This document shows, in pieces, positions 4,850 to 6,554 of a stretch of DNA of 6,554 nucleotides. The position numbers and the translations under genes were made by a program. The stretch covers positions 1 through 6,554 of the forward strand of contig JBLHRE010000104.1 of the NCBI GenBank assembly GCA_047625765.1. The letters are read 5' to 3'. The notes beneath the pieces are model-generated. The model was given only the letters and a program-made list of their open reading frames with translations. It had not been told where the DNA came from and did not search any database. The number at the start of each line of letters is the position of its first letter. The stretch's first letter is position 1. Source of the stretch: JBLHRE01 sp047625765 (GTDB lineage: Bacteria > Bacteroidota > Bacteroidia > Flavobacteriales > JBLHRE01).

Positions 4850-5671
4850 ATGACCCAACCCATCCCAACATATAATTTTAATCTATTACCAGGTAAGGAT
4901 TTATTTGCTTCGGTTTTCCAATGGGATAACGTACAACCTTATGATTCCGAAAAGGAGCATGCACATGGATATCATGAGTTCTTGATTTTCCAGAAAGGTG
5001 GAGGGACCCATCAAATGGGGTATCAAGGCCTCGATAATAATAGTGGAGCAGTGCATGTTTTACCTGCAGGCTACACCCATCAAATGCGAAGAGCTAATGA
5101 TTCTAAGGGGTTTACTATTGCTGTGTCCAATTTGTTTCTAGTGCAATTGCAACAATTTCACAAAGAAGACTCTTTGTTTGAATTGATTCGTAAACCCCAA
5201 AGTTTAGAGCATAGTGCTGCTCAGTTTAAAGAGTTTGATTTTTATTTCGATCAATTGGCTCAAGAGGGATTGGACTTGTCTATAAAACATAATATTATAG
5301 CTATAGTACTACTAAAATTTGCCCAACAGGCCAATTTTTCGGCAACCGACCATCCAGAAAGTTTATTTGCAATTCAGCTAATCGACTTGTTAAATGCCAA
5401 TTACAGAGAAAAGCCCAGCACCGAGTTTTATGCTGAGCACTTGAATTTGAGTAAATCTACCTTTACTAAAAAGGTGAAAATTGCCTTTGGGAAGACTGTA
5501 ATGGATCTGCAAAATGACAGAATTTTGGAAGAAGCAAAAGGCATGTTATTAATGGCGGATGAAACCATCAGCCAAGTAGCTGAAAAATTGAGCTTTACAG
5601 ACGAATCACACTTCAGCCATTTCTTCAAAAACCATACAGGAATTAGTCCGAGTGCTTTCAGAAAAAGCTAA
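4850..5671 (+). CDS. AraC-family transcriptional regulator
   Basis: This 273-residue regulator has the standard two-part layout. Residues about 10-100 look like a cupin-type sensor domain: a histidine-rich strand (EHAHGYHEFLIF, 36-47), a G-G-G-T-H turn, and VHVLPAGYTHQMRR (68-81), the position where AraC-type cupins bind ligand. Residues about 172-273 are the double helix-turn-helix DNA-binding domain. The first HTH is around 190-216 (FYAEHLNLSKSTFTKKVK) and the second around 238-272, with the family hallmark FTDESHFSHFFKNHTGISPSAFR. The length is typical. The histidines H37, H39, H42 and H77 could be metal or ligand contacts, but this is not shown. It follows the terminator at 4785-4818 and so has its own promoter, which I could not place convincingly. 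The target and inducer are unknown; the downstream secreted-protein gene is one possible target by position only. Confidence 0.95.
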   Translation: MTQPIPTYNFNLLPGKDLFASVFQWDNVQPYDSEKEHAHGYHEFLIFQKGGGTHQMGYQGLDNNSGAVHVLPAGYTHQMRRANDSKGFTIAVSNLFLVQLQQFHKEDSLFELIRKPQSLEHSAAQFKEFDFYFDQLAQEGLDLSIKHNIIAIVLLKFAQQANFSATDHPESLFAIQLIDLLNANYREKPSTEFYAEHLNLSKSTFTKKVKIAFGKTVMDLQNDRILEEAKGMLLMADETISQVAEKLSFTDESHFSHFFKNHTGISPSAFRKS

Positions 5672-5722
5672 TTATACAAGATTAAGGTAGCTTTCTACAA
5701 TATCAAGGAGCTAGTACTATCG

Positions 5723-5768
5723 TAGATTTGAAAATCATAATTGTGCAAAAAGGGACTTCCTTAATTTG
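5723..5768 (+). promoter_or_regulatory. Two candidate -7 boxes upstream of the propeller gene
   Basis: The 121-nt gap after the AraC-type gene holds TAGATTTG at 5723-5730, a perfect TAnnTTTG match but with no TTTG at the right distance upstream. It also holds TTAATTTG at 5761-5768, a five-of-six match with ATTG 17 nt upstream (5740-5743). The second would give a leader of about 17-20 nt before the ATG at 5793, the first about 55 nt. No intrinsic terminator for the AraC-type gene is visible here. Confidence 0.35.
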
Positions 5769-5792
5769 CATTAACCCAATAATATTTTAGTC

Positions 5793-6554
5793 ATGAAACA
5801 TGCTTTAATCATAACGCTTTCCTGCATACTATTTAACAGCTATTCATTTGCGCAAAATGAATGGCAATGGATGAATACCAATCAAAGCAATCACTTAAGT
5901 AGAATTGATTTCCCCTCAGAACAGGTGGGTTATGTTTTGCCAGAAAATGGTGCAATAATAAAGACTACAGATGGAGGTCTTACTTGGGATTCGTTAAGCT
6001 CCTTAAATATTATTTCCAGCGCTCTATATCGTAGCGAAATATGGTTTGTAAATAACGATACAGGATTTGTTTCTACACATAATAATTCTGGGAGGCTAGA
6101 ATTATTAAGAACAAAAGATGGAGGTGAAGTTTGGGAAAACGTAAGTCCATCAGATAGTATATCTGGGAGAATGACAATTCAGTTTATAGATGAAAACACC
6201 GGCTATGCTTATTTAAACTCAAATTTTGATGATCGACTTTGGAGAACGATTGACCAGGGTCAATCTTGGGTCGAAATCCTATTGAATTTCACTTTAGGAA
6301 GCGGAACCGGTGTTATACCAAGTTTACATGTTGTTAGCTCTCAGGAACTCTATTTGGTAGGCGGAGACAATTCGTTTAACTACAGAGGAGCAATTGCAAA
6401 AACCATAGATGGCGGACAGAATTGGACCACAACTTACCTTAATTCTAATTACTCATTAATAGAAAGTGTGCACTTTCCAAATGTCGATACGGGCTATGTA
6501 ATTACTTATAGGGGAGATGTATATGCAAGTTACGATGCGGGCAACAATTGGGAT
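5793..6554 (+). CDS. Secreted Asp-box (BNR/Ycf48-like) beta-propeller protein, 3' end outside window
   Basis: The reading frame is open from the ATG at 5793 to the window end, 254 codons with no stop. Residues 1-20 form a Sec signal peptide (MKH, hydrophobic core, cut after SFA before Q). The rest is built from repeats carrying the Asp-box pattern (S/T)-x-D-x-G-x-x-W: TTDGGLTW (58-65), TKDGGEVW (107-114), TIDQGQSW (152-159), TIDGGQNW (204-211) and SYDAGNNW (246-253). Four are preceded by a strand of the type F....(T/V)G(Y/F)V/A (at about 40-48, 85-93, 131-139 and 228-236). This is the architecture of photosynthesis-factor Ycf48/sortilin-like propellers, each repeat being about one blade. In Bacteroidota such proteins are often large, and many end in a type IX secretion sorting domain; that end lies beyond the window and is inference. 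The function is unknown; a role in surface binding or protein-protein contact is most likely. Confidence 0.9.
   Translation, partial: MKHALIITLSCILFNSYSFAQNEWQWMNTNQSNHLSRIDFPSEQVGYVLPENGAIIKTTDGGLTWDSLSSLNIISSALYRSEIWFVNNDTGFVSTHNNSGRLELLRTKDGGEVWENVSPSDSISGRMTIQFIDENTGYAYLNSNFDDRLWRTIDQGQSWVEILLNFTLGSGTGVIPSLHVVSSQELYLVGGDNSFNYRGAIAKTIDGGQNWTTTYLNSNYSLIESVHFPNVDTGYVITYRGDVYASYDAGNNWD

Noticed and set aside
5686..5697. GTAG-CTTT-CTAC hairpin after the AraC-type gene
   Set aside because: The stem has only 4 bp and no T-run, which is within chance expectation.
5793..5855. Lipoprotein signal (Cys at residue 11) in the propeller protein
   Set aside because: The residues before the Cys (I-T-L-S) do not fit a lipobox, and the Cys is too close to the N-terminus; a signal peptidase I site after SFA is clear.

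Overview
The window is AT-rich chromosomal DNA from a member of the Bacteroidota, most likely a flavobacterium or close relative. Three things point there. A clear gldA gene encodes the ATPase of the gliding-motility ABC transporter. Bacteroidota-type -7 promoter boxes (TAnnTTTG) occur upstream of genes that have no Shine-Dalgarno sequence. The window also carries a secreted TonB-C-domain protein and a secreted Asp-box propeller of the kind common in this phylum.

Left part (1-1757): the 3' end of dtd (D-aminoacyl-tRNA deacylase), a small minus-strand gene for an antitoxin-like protein with no toxin beside it, a near-perfect 50-bp palindrome, a secreted TonB-C-domain protein, and a MazG-like nucleotide pyrophosphohydrolase. 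dtd and the MazG-like gene are, from memory, close neighbours in many flavobacteria, so the roughly 1.1 kb between them looks like a later insertion (inference). The MazG-like gene converges on rsgA across a short AT-rich gap made of degenerate heptamers.

Middle part (1758-4849): rsgA (ribosome-assembly GTPase) on the minus strand is divergent from a plus-strand unit. That unit is gldA, bioB (biotin synthase) 3 nt later, and a 31-codon gene for a single-helix membrane peptide 12 nt after bioB. It ends at a strong intrinsic terminator at 4785-4818. The rsgA/gldA gap is only 40 bp and holds a good -7 box inside a small inverted repeat.

Right part (4850-6554): a complete AraC-family regulator with an N-terminal cupin-like sensor domain, then the first 254 codons of a secreted beta-propeller protein with five Asp-box repeats, cut by the window end.

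Most of this is housekeeping (tRNA proofreading, nucleotide clean-up, ribosome assembly, biotin synthesis) with a motility ATPase and surface or periplasmic proteins. I see no CRISPR array, transposase, phage gene or tRNA, and no obvious new multi-gene system. The items most worth a second look are the 31-aa membrane peptide at the end of the gldA-bioB unit and the long palindrome next to the orphan antitoxin-like gene.
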